From positions 124,001 through 188,000 of the forward strand of contig JAKULF010000016.1 of the NCBI GenBank assembly GCA_022661535.1: a stretch of DNA of 64,000 nt, read 5' to 3'. The translations under genes and the position numbers were made by a program. Positions 48,746 to 61,402 of the stretch are shown here, in pieces (position 1 is the stretch's first letter; the number at the start of each line of letters is the position of its first letter). This DNA is from Eutypa lata. Taxonomy: Eukaryota; Ascomycota; Sordariomycetes; Xylariales; Diatrypaceae. The notes beneath the pieces are model-generated. The model saw nothing but the letters and a program-made list of their open reading frames with translations. It was not told the DNA's origin and ran no database searches.

Positions 48746-50668
48746 ATGACCTCCTCAACACTGCTGCAGCACCGGGTCCACAATAACAATAGTAGACTGA
48801 AATGGGATGAGTCTATACCGCCTATCCTAAGGCCTCTGCTCCGGGCCTACGTTCTGGGCTATGCGTCTTCCGTCGGTCCGCGGGTAGTCACGTTGGTGCT
48901 GCAGCACGTTGCGAGGGGGAGGAGGCGGCGGAAAAGGGGCAACAGCAGTAGCAGCAATGACCTCCCAAAGGTGCCGAACATCATTCAGCCGCCACGCGAG
49001 CCCTTCGTCCAATCGCTGTGTCGCATCTTACGATGCGGCTTCCATGTCCGGAGATTCCCGGCCTTTTGTGCTGCCTTTATAGGTGGCACTACCCTATTAG
49101 AGGTGAGCGAATGAGGATTGCATAGTGCGTTAGGTGCTGAAAAGGTTGTTGTTGTTGCTACGGATCTCGCTTCGAATGATGCCTCGTTGTCCTGCTTGCT
49201 TCCGGTAAACTATAGATCGATCAATGGCTGACTTGCTTGGCTAGTGTTTACTACTCAAATCTTTGCCTCGGCTGCTTGGTCAGTTATCGGAGGTAACTCT
49301 TCAACGGTAAGTTGCTATCCATACCATCTCCATTGGGTCACCTATCGAGTGACAATTTGCCAGCATAGTCATGGTTTATCTATCTCTTATAGTATATAAC
49401 TAATATTCTTCCAGGCTCTCACGATGGTTTGCCAGTTTCATCGCTGCTTGGTTCAGTCTTCGGCTGTTGCAGTCAAAGCATTATGATAGCTACTCCGAGA
49501 CAGCCACCATAGACTCAGATCCCCCATCAAATCCGAAAGAGAAGAAAGTCACGCGCTACGCAGGTCGAACTCTCGACTTGACACTCTTTGCAGCATGCAG
49601 AGCAGTGGATGTCGTAATCGGAGAACTATGGGCACTGCGACGGAAGCGCCGCGTAGCCTCCAATCAATGGACTCGAGTATGGACCCCCCCTTATCTTCAC
49701 GAAATAACTACCTCACTACTAACACAGCTCAAAAACAAAAGTTCGAATCAACCATAAGCCGTCTAACAGACCCAGCGATATTCGCCACATCGAGCGCCCT
49801 AATAATGTGGGCATGGTTCTACCACCCGTGGCAGCTCCCCCGCGCCTACCACAAATGGATCAGCACGGCGGCATCCGTGGACCCGCGCCTGATCGAAGCG
49901 CTGCAGCGCTGCCGGCGCGGCTCGCTCCTGTACGGCGAGGACGCGGGCCACGCGCCGCTCTTGCAGTCTATGTGCGCGGAGTACGGCTGGCCCGCCGACT
50001 GGGGCGATCCCGCGAAAGCCATCCCGTTCCCCTGCGAGATGGTCCACATGGGCACCGGTCCCTCCTGCGAATACCACGCCCTGTCGCGCTTCGCCCGCTC
50101 CTTCAAGTGGGCCATGGCTACGTACCTGCCCCTGAACCTGCTGATCCTAACCAAGAGGCGCGACATGCGCGCCGTGGCGGTCGCCGTCCGGAACGCGGCT
50201 AGGTCGTCGGCCTTCCTGGGCGCTTTCATCGCGCTGTTCTATTATGGCGTCTGTCTGGCGCGGACGAGGGTCGGGCCTCGCGTTCTTCTTGGTGGTGGTG
50301 GTGTTGGTGTTGACGTTGATGATGAGGATGGGGATGGGGATGGGGGGGATGCGAAGGAGGCGAGGGAGAAGGAGCAGACGCGCGTTAGACAGTGCCTTGA
50401 CTCCGGCGCCTGCGTCGGGACGGGCTGCTTCCTCTGCGGCTGGAGTATCCTCCTCGAGAAGCCCGGCCGCGTAGCGAATATGGCGCTTTTCGTGGCCCCG
50501 CGCGCCCTGGCTACCCTCCTCCCCCGCCGCTATCCTCGCGATAAGCAGTGGCGCGAGACGCTGGCCTTTGCGCTTAGCTCGGCCGTCGTGCTGACGTGCG
50601 TGCGGGAGAACCCGGTGAGGGTGCGGGGCGTGCTTGGGAAGGTCCTGAAGGTGGTCTTGGAGCCATAG
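48746..50668 (+). CDS. TMEM135-like integral membrane protein
   Basis: Four exons (48746-49102, 49245-49306, 49415-49676, 49742-50668) give about 535 aa. The N-terminal part has LLRAYVLGYASSVGPRVVTL and FPAFCAAFIGGTTLLE, then after splicing RLSRWFASFIAAWFSLRLL, RTLDLTLFAACRAVDVVIGE and ISRLTDPAIFATSSALIMWA. These are hydrophobic segments typical of Tim17-like/TMEM135 repeats. The central Cys/His-rich motif CEMVHMGTGPSCEYHAL matches the TMEM135 cysteine-rich region. Animal TMEM135 is linked to peroxisomal and mitochondrial lipid handling; the fungal role is unproven. Exon 2 is short (62 nt) and its acceptor was chosen to keep phase, so that junction is the least certain. A Gly/Asp microsatellite-coded loop lies at about 50290-50350. 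Confidence 0.85.
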
Positions 50669-51478
50669 GTAGGGTTGGTTCTTTCTACGGTGATACGATT
50701 GTAATTATGTATTATTATGTATGTGTGGTGCATTGTGTAACCGTAATCTTGTGTGGTCTTGATCATCATGGGCGGTAGGACTTTATTTCCGGGGATATTG
50801 CATCGAGCATAGGGTAAAGGAGGGAGGAATGGATGCATGGATATGTCCTGGAAAAACATACCTAGTCGGCAAGTACCAATCCGGTCCGCTACATAAGTTT
50901 AATCAGTATAATATGTACGATAATTGTATGCAATAATAATTACATAAACTCCACGGCGAACCGATAATCAAGAAGTTTTGACTCTATACGAGATCAACAT
51001 ATCTCATTAATCCCTGCCTGCTTACGAATACGTTGAACACGGAGCGAATCGGCGTTTCCATCCCGCTCCGGGCTCAAAGTCTGACCTACAAATCGGTGAG
51101 CTATCCGGCCGATCACGTAACTTGACATAACAGAACGAGCCAACACCAAACCGGCGTCAGGCTCCATGGAGTTCCGGGGAAGGACCACGTTATAATCGGA
51201 TCTCAATATTCCACCGTATGCCACAACAGTAAGAAAAGTAAGGGAACACCGGTATCTAGGTATGCTGGAAACCACGGATGGAAAATGGTTATAAATAGGG
51301 GGTTTGTACCCCGAGACTCTCCTCTGCGTATTTCGACATCATCCCCAAGATCGTACCGGTATTATATTCTCCCACGAACAGATTCAAGCCCCAGTACCTC
51401 ACTTTCCCCATCTTCCTCCTCCCAAAGAAAACCACATACATATAAGTACCTATCTATCTAAGAAAGAAAGTATCCAAA
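50669..51478. other. Spacer, promoter of the SDR gene
   Basis: This is 810 bp without a gene. The right end is pyrimidine-rich and leads to the SDR start. A TATA-like TATAAATA occurs near 51290. Confidence 0.5.
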
Positions 51479-52777
51479 ATGTCAGCGAACGCCATGTTCT
51501 TCAGCCCGACCCCGCAGGGCACCTACCACCACACGAGCTACAGCTCGATCGACCCCACGCAGCAGCCGCAGCTCTCGACGCGCGGCAAAGCTGCCCTCGT
51601 GACGGGGGCGGGGACGCCCGGGATCGGGGCCGCGATCGCGGCGTCGCTGGCGCGGTCCGGGATCTCGTGGCTGGGGCTGCTGGGGCGCCGCGAGACCACG
51701 CTCCTGAAGACGCGGGATGCCGTCGTTTCGGAAGCCAACAACAACAACAACAAGCAGACGCAGGTGTGGGTCCGCGAGGTCGACGTCGTCGATGCCGAGG
51801 CTGTCGAGCGCGCCGTGGAGGAGTTCAAGGCGTTCGTTGGGGAGAAGGGGGGTAAGGGTCAGGGGCAGGGGCAGGGGATTGATATCCTCGTTGCGAATGC
51901 GGGCTATATGCCCGACCTGGCGGGGGTGGTTGACGCTGATCCGGTGGATTGGTGGAGGGGGTTCGAGGTTAATGGTGAGTACGAATGGGAGCGAGCGAGC
52001 GAGAATATCGACTTCCTGGTCATCTCACCTTTTTCTTTCCTGCTTCCCAATTGTCTTGGGTTAAGGGCCTGAACTTCCACTTTTTCTGTCCAGACTCATA
52101 TGCTCTATCTCCCATCTTTTTTATACCTAAAATGTCCTATAACTTACCCCCCTCCCTCCAAAAACAGTCAAAGGCAACTTCAACCTCCTCCGCTCATTCG
52201 CTCGACACGCCGCCCCCAAGAACCCAGACAACGACAGCAGCGGCGCGGTCGTCATCCACGTCGGCAGCAACTCCACGCACCTCCCGCACATGCCGGGGTA
52301 CTCGAGCTATAGGGGCAGCAAGCTGGGCGCCACCAAAGTATTCGAGATCTTCGGACACGAGCAGAAGGACGACAGCGGAAGCGGAATCCGCGTGATGCAG
52401 ATCCACCCGGGTCTGATTGGCGGCACGGGGATGTCGGCGAAGTTCGAGGCTAGCGCTTCGGGCCTGGAGTGGGATGATGGTGAGTTTTTTTTTTTCCCTT
52501 ACTTAACAAACCCTTTTACTAGGTAGTTTACACATGTGGAAGAGGAATCATGAAAGTGAGTTTTGATCTTGGTAGCTAATCTTCTGGACTGGGGCGGTTT
52601 TGAATTACAGTTTCGCTGCCGGCTGATTTCGTCGTCTGGGCTGCGAGCGATGAGGCGAGGTTCCTGGATGGGAAGTTCGTTTGGGCGAATTGGGATGTGG
52701 AGGAGCTGAAGGCGATGAAGGATAAGATTGAGAGTGATGAGAACATCTTTACGTTCAACTTGGTTGGATGGCGATGA
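51479..52777 (+). CDS. Short-chain dehydrogenase/reductase
   Basis: Three exons (51479-51974, 52168-52479, 52611-52777; introns 193 and 131 nt) give about 324 aa, in the usual range for classical SDRs. The Rossmann start is ALVTGAGTPGIGAAIAASLA (TGxxxGxG-type), followed by LGRRE, where basic residues suggest NADP(H). DILVANAGY corresponds to the NAG motif. The catalytic part has VGSNSTHL (Ser) and SSYRGSK (Tyr-x-x-x-Lys). The exit segment is QIHPGLIGGTGM. No transit peptide is obvious. The substrate cannot be inferred, and neighbours give no pathway clue. Confidence 0.92.
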
Positions 52778-53532
52778 TTTTTCGTCGGTTACGCTTTCTT
52801 AAGTAGATCGGCTGGGTTATGGATTGCTCCTATGAATCTACATAATACCTAAGACCCTAAGAGAACGCAGGTAGCTTGGTCGAAACTTCATTGTATATTT
52901 ACCTAAGAAAGGCTGCTGTGAGAGAACAAGAACTGCTAGAAGTGTTGCAGAGAATCTTGTGCTTTAGCTGTTTGCAACTTTTGGAATTATAAGTATTCAT
53001 CCACCCGCCTCAAATGTGGTGCCTGATTGTAATTGGTGGTAAGGGCTACGATGAATATCTACGTGGTTCTTATAGCTTATTCCGAAATGTGTACAATTCC
53101 CCCTTTTCATATAATACCAAAAGTTCGCCGATATTTAACAAATATTATTTCTCCTTTATTTCCACTCCATCTAGAAGCAGACGCCACGTAATTACTGGTA
53201 TATGTCTACATCACAGCATTATACATATTAGAATATATTTGCGCCATTTGCGAGAGTTCCTTAACATCTCTGTTGCTACCTACTCGAAAGACACATTAAT
53301 ATTACCAATTCATAATGGAAAGCCTGATGGTCACAAAGTAACTAGACGAACCTATGAAAAAATACTTGTTCTCATATCATTATATTAACTTGTATACGTA
53401 CGTAGGTATATTTGTCGACATGCTAGCATCACGTCTCATTATCAACCTCCCAGTAGCCTCGTAACCCCCATTCCCTAGGTACTTAACTCAGCACCTCATG
53501 ATCATTACCACACACACAACACGACCAACCTC
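52778..53532. other. Convergent spacer, 0.75 kb
   Basis: AT-leaning region between the 3' ends of the SDR and get2 genes. A plus frame at 53014-53388 has no domain and is probably chance. Confidence 0.55.
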
Positions 53533-54724
53533 TCACGACCTCAACCAACAGCAAACGCCCAACACGAACACGCAAACCAGCGCGTCGCCGCGCACCGTGC
53601 TGAAGATCTGAAAGTACCGCAGCCCGTGCTTCATGTAGGCCTGGAAGGGGCCCGGCAGGAACCCGCTGACGCTCCACAGGATGCCCGTGGGCGGCGGCCG
53701 GCTCTGGTCGAGGAAGTAGCGCGTCGTCAGCAGCACGGCCTCGATCGACGTGAACAGGTAGAAGAAGTAGGCGCGGGTGTGCTCGATCGCCGCCACGTCT
53801 TCTTCTCCGTTGCTGGTGCTCGCAATAGCCGAGTCCTCGCGTTCCGTCTTCGTCCCCGTGAACGTCGTCGTCAGCGCCACGTACAGCCCCAGCCCCACGG
53901 CGAAGATCGCGTGCAGGATCCGCCACAGGTTCGCCGTCTTGTCCGTCGCCGTATGCTGCGCCTGCTGCATCGGAGACATGCCGGGCGGCATCCCGGCTGA
54001 TCCTCCTCCTAACCCCGCGAATAGGTTTTCCATCCCCGTGCCGGCGAACGGGTTTGCACCGCCGGGACCACCACCAGGACCACCACCCGGCATCGGCATC
54101 CCTCCACCGGCCATCATCTGCGATAGCATCTTCATCATGGGGTCTTCTTCCATGCCCTCCATCCCGGGGACTGGTGGTGGTGGTTGCTGTCGTTGCTGTG
54201 ACCGTGGACCCACACCGATCCCGGCGCCGCCCAAGAATGGGTTTTGGGCCGGGTTGTCGAGACCGAGCATCATCTGTCGGAGCTGGTCTTCGGAGATGTT
54301 GGATGATGGGCCGGTGCTGTCGGCGGCGGCGGAGGGTTGGCGGACCGTGGTGCCAGGCTCGTAGTAGTGCTTCGAAATGTCGACTTCCTCGGGGTCTTCG
54401 TGGTTCTGCGCTGCTGCTGGTGCTGGAGTTGCTGAGGGTTGCGAGGGCGGTGGTGATTGTGACTGGGATGGTGGTGGGTCTATGTAGTTATGTAAATATA
54501 TCCGTTAGAGACAGAGAAAAGGCTTCATGGATATAGCATAATAATGGAATATGCGTGCCGATCAACTAACCTCGTTGTACGCCGCCTCCCAAGCCGGTAA
54601 TCTTATTCAGCCGCGCCGCTCCTCCAGCTCTGATCTTAGCCTCGCGACGTTCCTTGCGCAAACGGGCCTGCTCAGCTGCACGAGCGGCAGCGACATCTTC
54701 TGGGGATTGAACCGGCTCGGTCAT
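53533..54724 (-). CDS. get2: GET complex subunit Get2
   Basis: Get2 with Get1 forms the ER receptor that inserts tail-anchored proteins delivered by Get3. Two exons (54724-54571, 54479-53533) give about 366 aa. The cytosolic N-terminus has the conserved basic motif LRKERREAKIRAGGAARLNK, which binds Get3 in the family. The middle is Pro/Gly/Met-rich linker, including EDQLRQMMLGLDNPAQNPF. The C-terminal third contains three hydrophobic segments: around WRILHAIFAVGLGLYVALTT, RAYFFYLFTSIEAVLLTTRY and DALVCVFVLGVCCWL. This matches the known topology. The gene is divergent from gep3 with 426 bp between start codons. Confidence 0.88.
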
Positions 54725-55150
54725 TTCGTTCCTTCTAGATCGCGCCTTTGTTGATTAAGGACTAGACTCGAATGCCCTAAGTCAGGCATGTATGTATGTA
54801 TGTACCTGGATCAGATTACTTGTTTGTGTGAGACCTGCGTCGATAATTAAATGAAGTTTTTTGTTGGTCGTGGTGGGGGCGACTGAGTTTGGTGGTGAGT
54901 TGTTCCAAGGTGAAGGTGGAACGTGGAACGTGGAACGTGGAACGTGGTGCTGTTCCTGACGCTCGCTGCTGACTGCTGCTGTTGTGGATCTTATCGATAA
55001 AGAATTTATAGCTAATCAACGTCATTATCCATTTCATAGGGCTACTTAGCGCATAAATTTTTGGAATTTTTGGGGCTCTTAAGATCAATATCGAGTCGCA
55101 AAACTTCGAATGTAAAAGAGGAGGGATATGCATTGTTATTATACCGGAGG
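54725..55150. promoter_or_regulatory. Shared divergent promoter of get2 and gep3
   Basis: The start codons of two core genes lie 426 bp apart on opposite strands, so this interval must hold both promoters. It contains four perfect tandem copies of GGAACGT (54918-54945) and an ATGT microsatellite near 54790. No TATA box is obvious. Confidence 0.6.
54918..54945. repeat. Four tandem copies of GGAACGT
   Basis: Perfect 7 bp repeats, ending in GG; each junction creates ACGTGG/CCACGT, a bHLH or bZIP-like core. It sits inside the get2-gep3 promoter. Regulatory function is an inference. Confidence 0.75.
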
Positions 55151-57501
55151 ATGCTTCACCGGGCCCCAATATCGAGATGGTTAAACACAGCTCTCAGGAT
55201 CACTGAGAGGCCAACCCAGGTCGAATTACCCATTTTCCTTTGCCCATCACTTCGACCATCTTTGCATCGCCGGAATGTAGCGGAAGCTGCGCCGGCATAT
55301 CGAGCTCGCAATTTACAATGGAGGTCACAGCAACAGCGACGCTTCCATGCGCAAGCAGATTTGTCTACTACTGCATCGACAGTTCCAGATAACCCTGCGA
55401 CTGAAAGCTTGCCGATCCATAAGCTTCCCAAGCAATGTACAGGTTGTGGTGCTCTGTCGCAATTCTCCTTTCCTGACCAGCCTGGATACTACGAGCTGAA
55501 TCGGAAAGCTGTGCGAAGGTATCTTGGGGTAGAGCCCCCACGAGAAAATTCTAGGGATAGGATCGTCGAGGATGCACTCAGAGATTTAGATCCTGAAACT
55601 TTAGAGAGAGAAGGCATCGATCTTAAGGCTTACGGGGAGACAAGACGTACGTACCCCTTGATACTATTTTATTATATATACCCTCGTGCTAATATACCAC
55701 AGCTTCATCAACACCCCAGAAGGCCCCTTTGTGCGAGCGATGCCATTTGTTGTTGCACAATAATTCTGGAAAGTCTATATTCCATCCTACCATTGACTCC
55801 ATAAAGGATACTCTATTGGAATCGCCATACAAATACAACCACGTTTACCATGTCCTTGATGCCGCTGATTTTCCCATGTCAATACTCCCAGGGATAAATC
55901 AACTCTTAGACCTGATGCCACTGCGTTCCAAGAACCGTCGATCAAGAACGGGTCGCTACTACCATGGCCAGAAAACCGAATTGAGCTTTATCGTCACCCG
56001 TTCTGACTTACTGGCTCCGACAAAGCCCCAGGTTGATAAACTCCTACCGTATCTCCAAGATGTCTTACGAGATGTGTTGGGCCGAAGTGGTCGTCATGTT
56101 CGACTAGGAAATGTTCGATGTGTTAGCGCTAAGAGAAGCTGGTGGACGAAAGAGCTTAAAGAAGATATTTGGAAACGAGGTGGGGCTGGATGGATGGTAG
56201 GCAAGGTTAATGTCGGGAAGAGTCAACTATTCGAGGAAGTTTTCCCAAAAGGGAGGATGGAGCAAACTCCATCCAACCGTCAGATTACCGTCGACATGTA
56301 TGCCAGGAAGGACAATGATAATCCATTGTTAGAGGATTCAGCGTCAACCCTGGCTACTCAGGAAGATGAGGGAGAACACAGCCTTCCTGAGGAAGACGAC
56401 CTTGATGCCTATTCACTGCTGCCTCCTGCCCCGGAAGAGACAAACTATCCTCAAATGCCCCTGGTCTCTGACCTCCCAGGAACCACCGCATCCCCTATCC
56501 GAGTACCATTTGGAAACGGTCGTGGGGAGTTGATCGACCTGCCTGGGGTGGAACGTACAGGGCTCGAACATTACGTGAAGGAAGAGCACCGATCATCTCT
56601 CGTCATGAAGTCCCGGATCGTCCCCGAGCAGCTAGTCCTGAAACCGGGCCAGTCCCTGCTAATCGGAGGATTCATCCGCATCACGCCAAGGGATCCGTCC
56701 CCCATCATGCTATCCTACGCGTTCACGCCCATCAAGCCGCATCGCACCTCCACCGAGAAAGCCATCGCGATCCAGGAACAGACGAGCGAGGTAAACGTCG
56801 ACAACATAGCAGCCCCCGGCACCGGCGAGAAGACCAAGCTCGCCGGCTCTTTCGAGCTGAGGTGGGACGTCACGAGGCAGCGCACCGGCCCCCTGACCAG
56901 AAGAGACGCTGTGGGCTTGCAGGTCGATCGGCTCCCTTACCGCGTCCTCTCGACCGATATCCTAATCGAGGGCGTGGGGTGGGTCGAGCTCGCCGCACAA
57001 GTACGCACGAAAGACCTCTTTGCACCCAAGCCCAACTCTAATACCGATTCTACGGGAGCACCATTGTCTCAAAAGGGGGACCAAGAACAACCACCAGAAC
57101 AAGAACAACAGCCTCTCCAGTCCGAGAAGGGACTTTCCGCGCTAGAGAGACTAGAAGCAATGGCAGAGGATCCGAATCAGAAGAAGAAGAACAACAATAA
57201 CAATAATAGCAGCAGCAAAGAGAAGAAGACGCCGCCACCGCTGTCCCCACTAGCCCCGGTGCAAGTGGAGGAAATGGAGGCAAACTGGCCTATCGTCGAC
57301 GTGTATAGCCCCGAGGGCAAGTTCATCGGCTCCCGTAGACCCATCAACGGCTGGATGATGAACAAGCCGAAGGTGACGGCGGAGCAGAAGCGCAAGAGGC
57401 CCAGGAAGAGCATGAAGGGCGCGAAGAAACTCGACAAGCAGCGTCGAAGGGTGAGGGAGGCGGGCGGTAGTGGTAGTGGTGGTGGTAGTAGTAGCTTCTA
57501 G
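55151..57501 (+). CDS. gep3: Mitochondrial circularly permuted GTPase, Gep3/NOA1 (YqeH family)
   Basis: Two exons (55151-55646, 55703-57501; 56 nt intron) give about 764 aa. GTPases of this family act in mitochondrial ribosome assembly. The Arg-rich, acid-poor N-terminus (MLHRAPISRWLNTALRITER) fits a mitochondrial targeting peptide. Two Cys pairs, CTGCG (about 96) and CERCH (about 177), form the YqeH-type zinc site. The G motifs come in permuted order: G4 VTRSDLL (about 261), G5-like VSAKRSW, G1 GKVNVGKSQLF (about 332), G2-like LPGTTASP, then G3 IDLPGVE (about 444). This order identifies the circularly permuted class. The C-terminus is Lys/Gln/Asn-rich and ends in basic and Gly/Ser runs. The ATG at 55151 was chosen over the longer non-ATG frame. 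Confidence 0.9.
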
Positions 57502-58017
57502 TACCTACCTACCTGGGTAGGTGAGAGATAAGATGGTCGAACAACTATACCGTACTAGATATGGTTGTGTAAATTGTTGTATCTGTCAAGTTATATTGTA
57601 TATATACAACCGCGTGTATATCTAGCATTTGAGCACTGTATAATATCAAAGAACTGAATCTCCTCACCATCATGGTATCAATCAGGGTCCGAGGACCCCT
57701 AAAGGGATCTACAGGGTAGTTAAGGCGGGGGACAGAGGCGCTATTTCTCCCACAGCACCCCTCCATTGCTCAGGGCCATGCTGGGCGCCACTATCGATAA
57801 AGCTAGAACGCGAGCTACCTAGTTATGTAGGAACTTACCTAGGCTGATTTATGACATCCACCAAGTCAAGCATATCGCGATCCTCACTTTCACATGCAGT
57901 AGTTATTTAGCTGTTTGTCTGTTATTCTTCGCAGACTTTTTTTATAGCCAAGACGTATCGCAAATATATCGCCTCTATTACACTGAATCTCTGTGGTGTG
58001 ATGCCTCTCCCGGCGCC
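57502..58017. other. Spacer with promoter and uORF of the TRAPPC13 gene
   Basis: Begins with ACCTACCTACCTGGGTAGGT directly after the gep3 stop and ends at the TRAPPC13 start. A short uORF (58001-58021) overlaps that start. Otherwise nothing is seen. Confidence 0.6.
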
Positions 58018-58021
58018 ATGA
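58001..58021 (+). promoter_or_regulatory. Six-codon upstream ORF overlapping the TRAPPC13 start
   Basis: ATG CCT CTC CCG GCG CCA TGA encodes MPLPAP and stops inside the ATGA that holds the main start codon. If the transcript begins upstream, ribosomes would have to skip or re-initiate here. The transcription start is unknown, so this is conditional. Confidence 0.4.
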
Positions 58022-59428
58022 GCCACCAACGCTATCCCTCCATTGACCCGGTCAAGGAGCCGCACTCGGTCTCTCTCAAAGTGCTACGGTAAGTCTCGTC
58101 TGTCTTCCCTTTCTTTCATGAACTAAATTGTGCCCAACCTACTCCACGAAATACTTGTATATATTATCGCTCTAAATACCTACATAAAACCGACATACAA
58201 AACTAACACTTACTTGCTCTACTCCAGACTCTCCAGACCATCCCTCGTGACCCAGCATCCCCTACAAGCGCCCTTCACCTCCTCTGCCCACAACCATGAC
58301 ACAGCAACAGCTCCAATGCCCGCATCACTTGCGTACGGCAGCAGCAGCACCACCTCCACGGACACCGCCGCGAAGAACACAACCACGAACCCGACCCCCT
58401 TCCTCCTAGCGCCGATCCTAAACCTACCGCCATCGTTCGGATCCGCCTACGTCGGGGAGACATTCAGTTGCACTCTATGCGCGAACCACGACATCCCTCC
58501 GGATCCGGTCGTTGGTGCTGGAATAACTTCACCTGGTGGCGGTGGCGGTGGCGGTGGGCAACTAACAGCAGCAGCAGCAATTGCCCAGCAACAACAACAG
58601 AAAAAGAAATTCATCCGCGACGTGCGGATCGAGGCGGAGATGAAGACTCCCGGCTCGGGGGGTACGGTGCAGAAGCTTGTCTTAGGACCTCACTCCTCTT
58701 CTCAAAACCTCGGGGATGTAGATGCAGGTGAAGGGGGAGGAGGAGGATCAAGTGACGGAACAGATCTCGAGCCCAACCAGACGCTCCAGCGCATCGTCAA
58801 CTTCGACCTCAAAGAAGAAGGGAACCACGTCCTCGCCGTCACCGTCAGCTACTACGAGGCGACGGAGACGTCGGGCCGCACGCGCACCTTCCGGAAGCTG
58901 TACCAGTTTATATGCAAGGGATCGCTGATCGTTCGGACGAAGGTCAGTCCGCTGCCTTCGTTCTTCTCGTCGTCGTCGGCGGGGGATGGGGACGTCGTGG
59001 TGCCAGCGGGGAAAGGAGGGAAGAAGGGGAAGAAGAAACTACCACCACCACCACTACGGAAAAAAGGCAGATCCTGGGCCATGGAAGCCCAGCTCGAGAA
59101 CTGCAGCGAGGACGTCATGCAGCTCGAGCGCGTCGGTCTGGACCTGGAGGCCGGCTTCCGCTACGCCGACTGCAACTACTGGGGCAGCAGCAGCGCGGGG
59201 GCGGCCACGAAGAAACCCGTACTTCATCCCGGCGAGGTGGAGCAGTGCTGCTTCGTGGTAGAGGAAGAGGCCGAGGACGCGGCCGCCGTGACCGACGTGG
59301 ACAGAGACGGGGGCCGCATCGTCTTCGGCGTCCTCGGCATCGGCTGGAGGAGCGAGATGGGCAATAAGGGGTTCTTGTCTACGGGCAAGCTCGGCACTAG
59401 GGTTGCTACTACTGCTGCTGTGCCGTGA
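58018..59428 (+). CDS. trappc13: TRAPP complex subunit 13 (Trappc13/DUF974)
   Basis: Two exons (58018-58088, 58228-59428; 139 nt intron) join KEPHSVSLKVLR to LSRPSLVTQHPL and give about 423 aa. TRAPPC13 belongs to the TRAPP vesicle-tethering complexes (TRAPPIII-type) acting in secretion and autophagy. Family blocks visible are LPPSFGSAYVGETFSCTLCA, DVRIEAEMKTPGS, QRIVNFDLKEEGNHVLAVTV, SYYEATETSGRTRTFRKLYQ, AQLENCSEDVMQLERVGLDL and LHPGEVEQCCF, ending MGNKGFLSTGKLGTR. These lie in the expected order for the beta-sandwich fold. Between them are Gly-, Gln- and Lys-rich insertions (for example around residues 140-155). The first exon is only 71 nt and starts MSHQRYPSIDP. Confidence 0.9.
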
Positions 59429-59640
59429 TGGGAATGTGATGAGTCTGATGTGTTATGTTATGTTCTGCTTTTGGTTGGTTGGACTGGTTGGGCTCACTTT
59501 GAACTTCGACGGGCTACGCTACGCTTGCTATGATAGGTGCAAGTCATGTCACGATGGGAAGATTGCGCTACTGACGGCGCGGGAGAGAGCGCTGGAGTCG
59601 GCGAGGCTTACCGGACTACTACGTGCGTACGAGGATCGCT

Positions 59641-59651
59641 GGTTGGTTGGT

Positions 59652-59730
<79 letters not shown>

Positions 59731-59745
59731 TTGGTTGGTTGATTG
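59641..59745. repeat. GGCT/GGTT tetranucleotide array
   Basis: About nineteen GGCT units flanked by GGTT units at both ends, grading into GATT. The GGTT edges look like degenerate or founding units of the same array. Confidence 0.95.
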
Positions 59746-60796
59746 ATTACACGCGTCTGCCAGCTACTTAACTACCTACCTACGTGTTCTCCGGTTTTCA
59801 TGTGTAGGTACTCCTGTTCCTGGCAGACATACATACATTCGATTCAGCTATGGAGACATCCAGCCAGCTAGGAAACGGGGCATCGCATGCAGAAACGCCA
59901 TCTACTACGTGCCCATATTATATTACTCGAACTACCTAAGTGCCTCCTGGTCTAGACCCAGCCAGCGAGCTAACCAACCAACCAACCTTATCATTAGAGG
60001 TGTAAATAAGGTTTCAGCGGCGGCACGAAGCGAGAACGAGGCGCAAATCAATCGCAATGAGAGGGGGGTGCGGGATAGAGAGTCCCGAGCCGCTCTTAAA
60101 GCTTATGTAGCTCTAGGTCTGCACCGGGATGGATGGATGGATTGAGGTGGGGGAGAGTCTGTCTCAATGGTAGCAGGAACATGAATCAGCTATTTACCTA
60201 CTTACCTAGGTAAGGTATATGTGTAGCTGTTTATGCGCAGAAGGGTACTGCTTGATGTCTACCTCTGTACGACAAGGTTCAGGGCGAGTCATTGGGTGAT
60301 GTCACCACTATATAGATAGATACATATGTAGACAGCTATATGCTCACATATACCTAGCGAGCAGGCAAAGTCCTTGTCAAGAATTAAGTTAGTTAGGGAT
60401 GTAGCTCCTTATATGCTTTGGGGCTTATGATGTGACTATGTACTACACATATAATTCGTTCGTCTGTACATTCTCAATAGATTGTGAGTAGGTAAGTGAA
60501 TGAGCGATATTGATTGCAGCTAGCCATCTCGAGATTCAATGGCTACCTGTCTGTATCAAGACAAGACACATCTGTGCGTATGCACGTAGCTGCTCATCAC
60601 CACATGTGCGAGTCCAAATGAACCTTATTAGACCCTCTTGAAGGCCTACACGTGTTTGCTAGGTTAGGTATGTAGTGAGTTCTGCATGACTATATGCAGG
60701 TTTGTTTATTTGTTTATATTCTTACATACTTATCCATGGCGGCCTCGAGGTCCAGGCGGCGCCGCCCAACCAATCAACCGACGTTACTGCCGTACT

Positions 60797-60916
<120 letters not shown>

Positions 60917-61105
60917 AATGGATGTATGGATGGATGGATAGACGTGTCTGTAAATCATATAAAAAATACCCGAGGGTGTGGTTCCCGACGAGGGACTTGA
61001 GGGGTAATTAATTATATTCTTCAATGTTAGGCTATTGGGATACTACGTAATTAATTACATGGAGATGGATGCGTAGGTTTCAGCCCAATGATACCTCGGG
61101 TATAC

Positions 61106-61134
61106 CCATCCACCATCCATCCATCCATCCATCC
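61106..61134. repeat. ATCC tetranucleotide array
   Basis: Six or so ATCC units with one CACC interruption at the left. Confidence 0.9.
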
Positions 61135-61370
61135 CTTCCCTTTCATCATATGATAGTACGTAAATAAAATGGTATGGACCACGGCTGCATGTACGTATGT
61201 AGGTATAGGTATGTCGTCAGTCCTATCCACCCTGCCTGCTCGTCGAGATACATACATGAGTTAGCTGCTGAACTAACACTGAATAGAGATGAGGTGGTCC
61301 ACTACTCGTGGGCTTATCTTAGCAAGTATAGATGGCGATCTATGTTGATCTGCGATCAGCGGGGTGGAAC

Positions 61371-61402
61371 GATTGATTGATGATTGATTGATTGATTGAT
61401 TG
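61371..61402. repeat. GATT tetranucleotide array
   Basis: About eight GATT units with one shortened unit (GAT) inside. Confidence 0.9.

Noticed and set aside
59403..59771. Frame with repeated Trp-Leu-Ala-Gly units
   Set aside because: Product of the GGCT array; no start context or domain, and it begins in the TRAPPC13 3' end.
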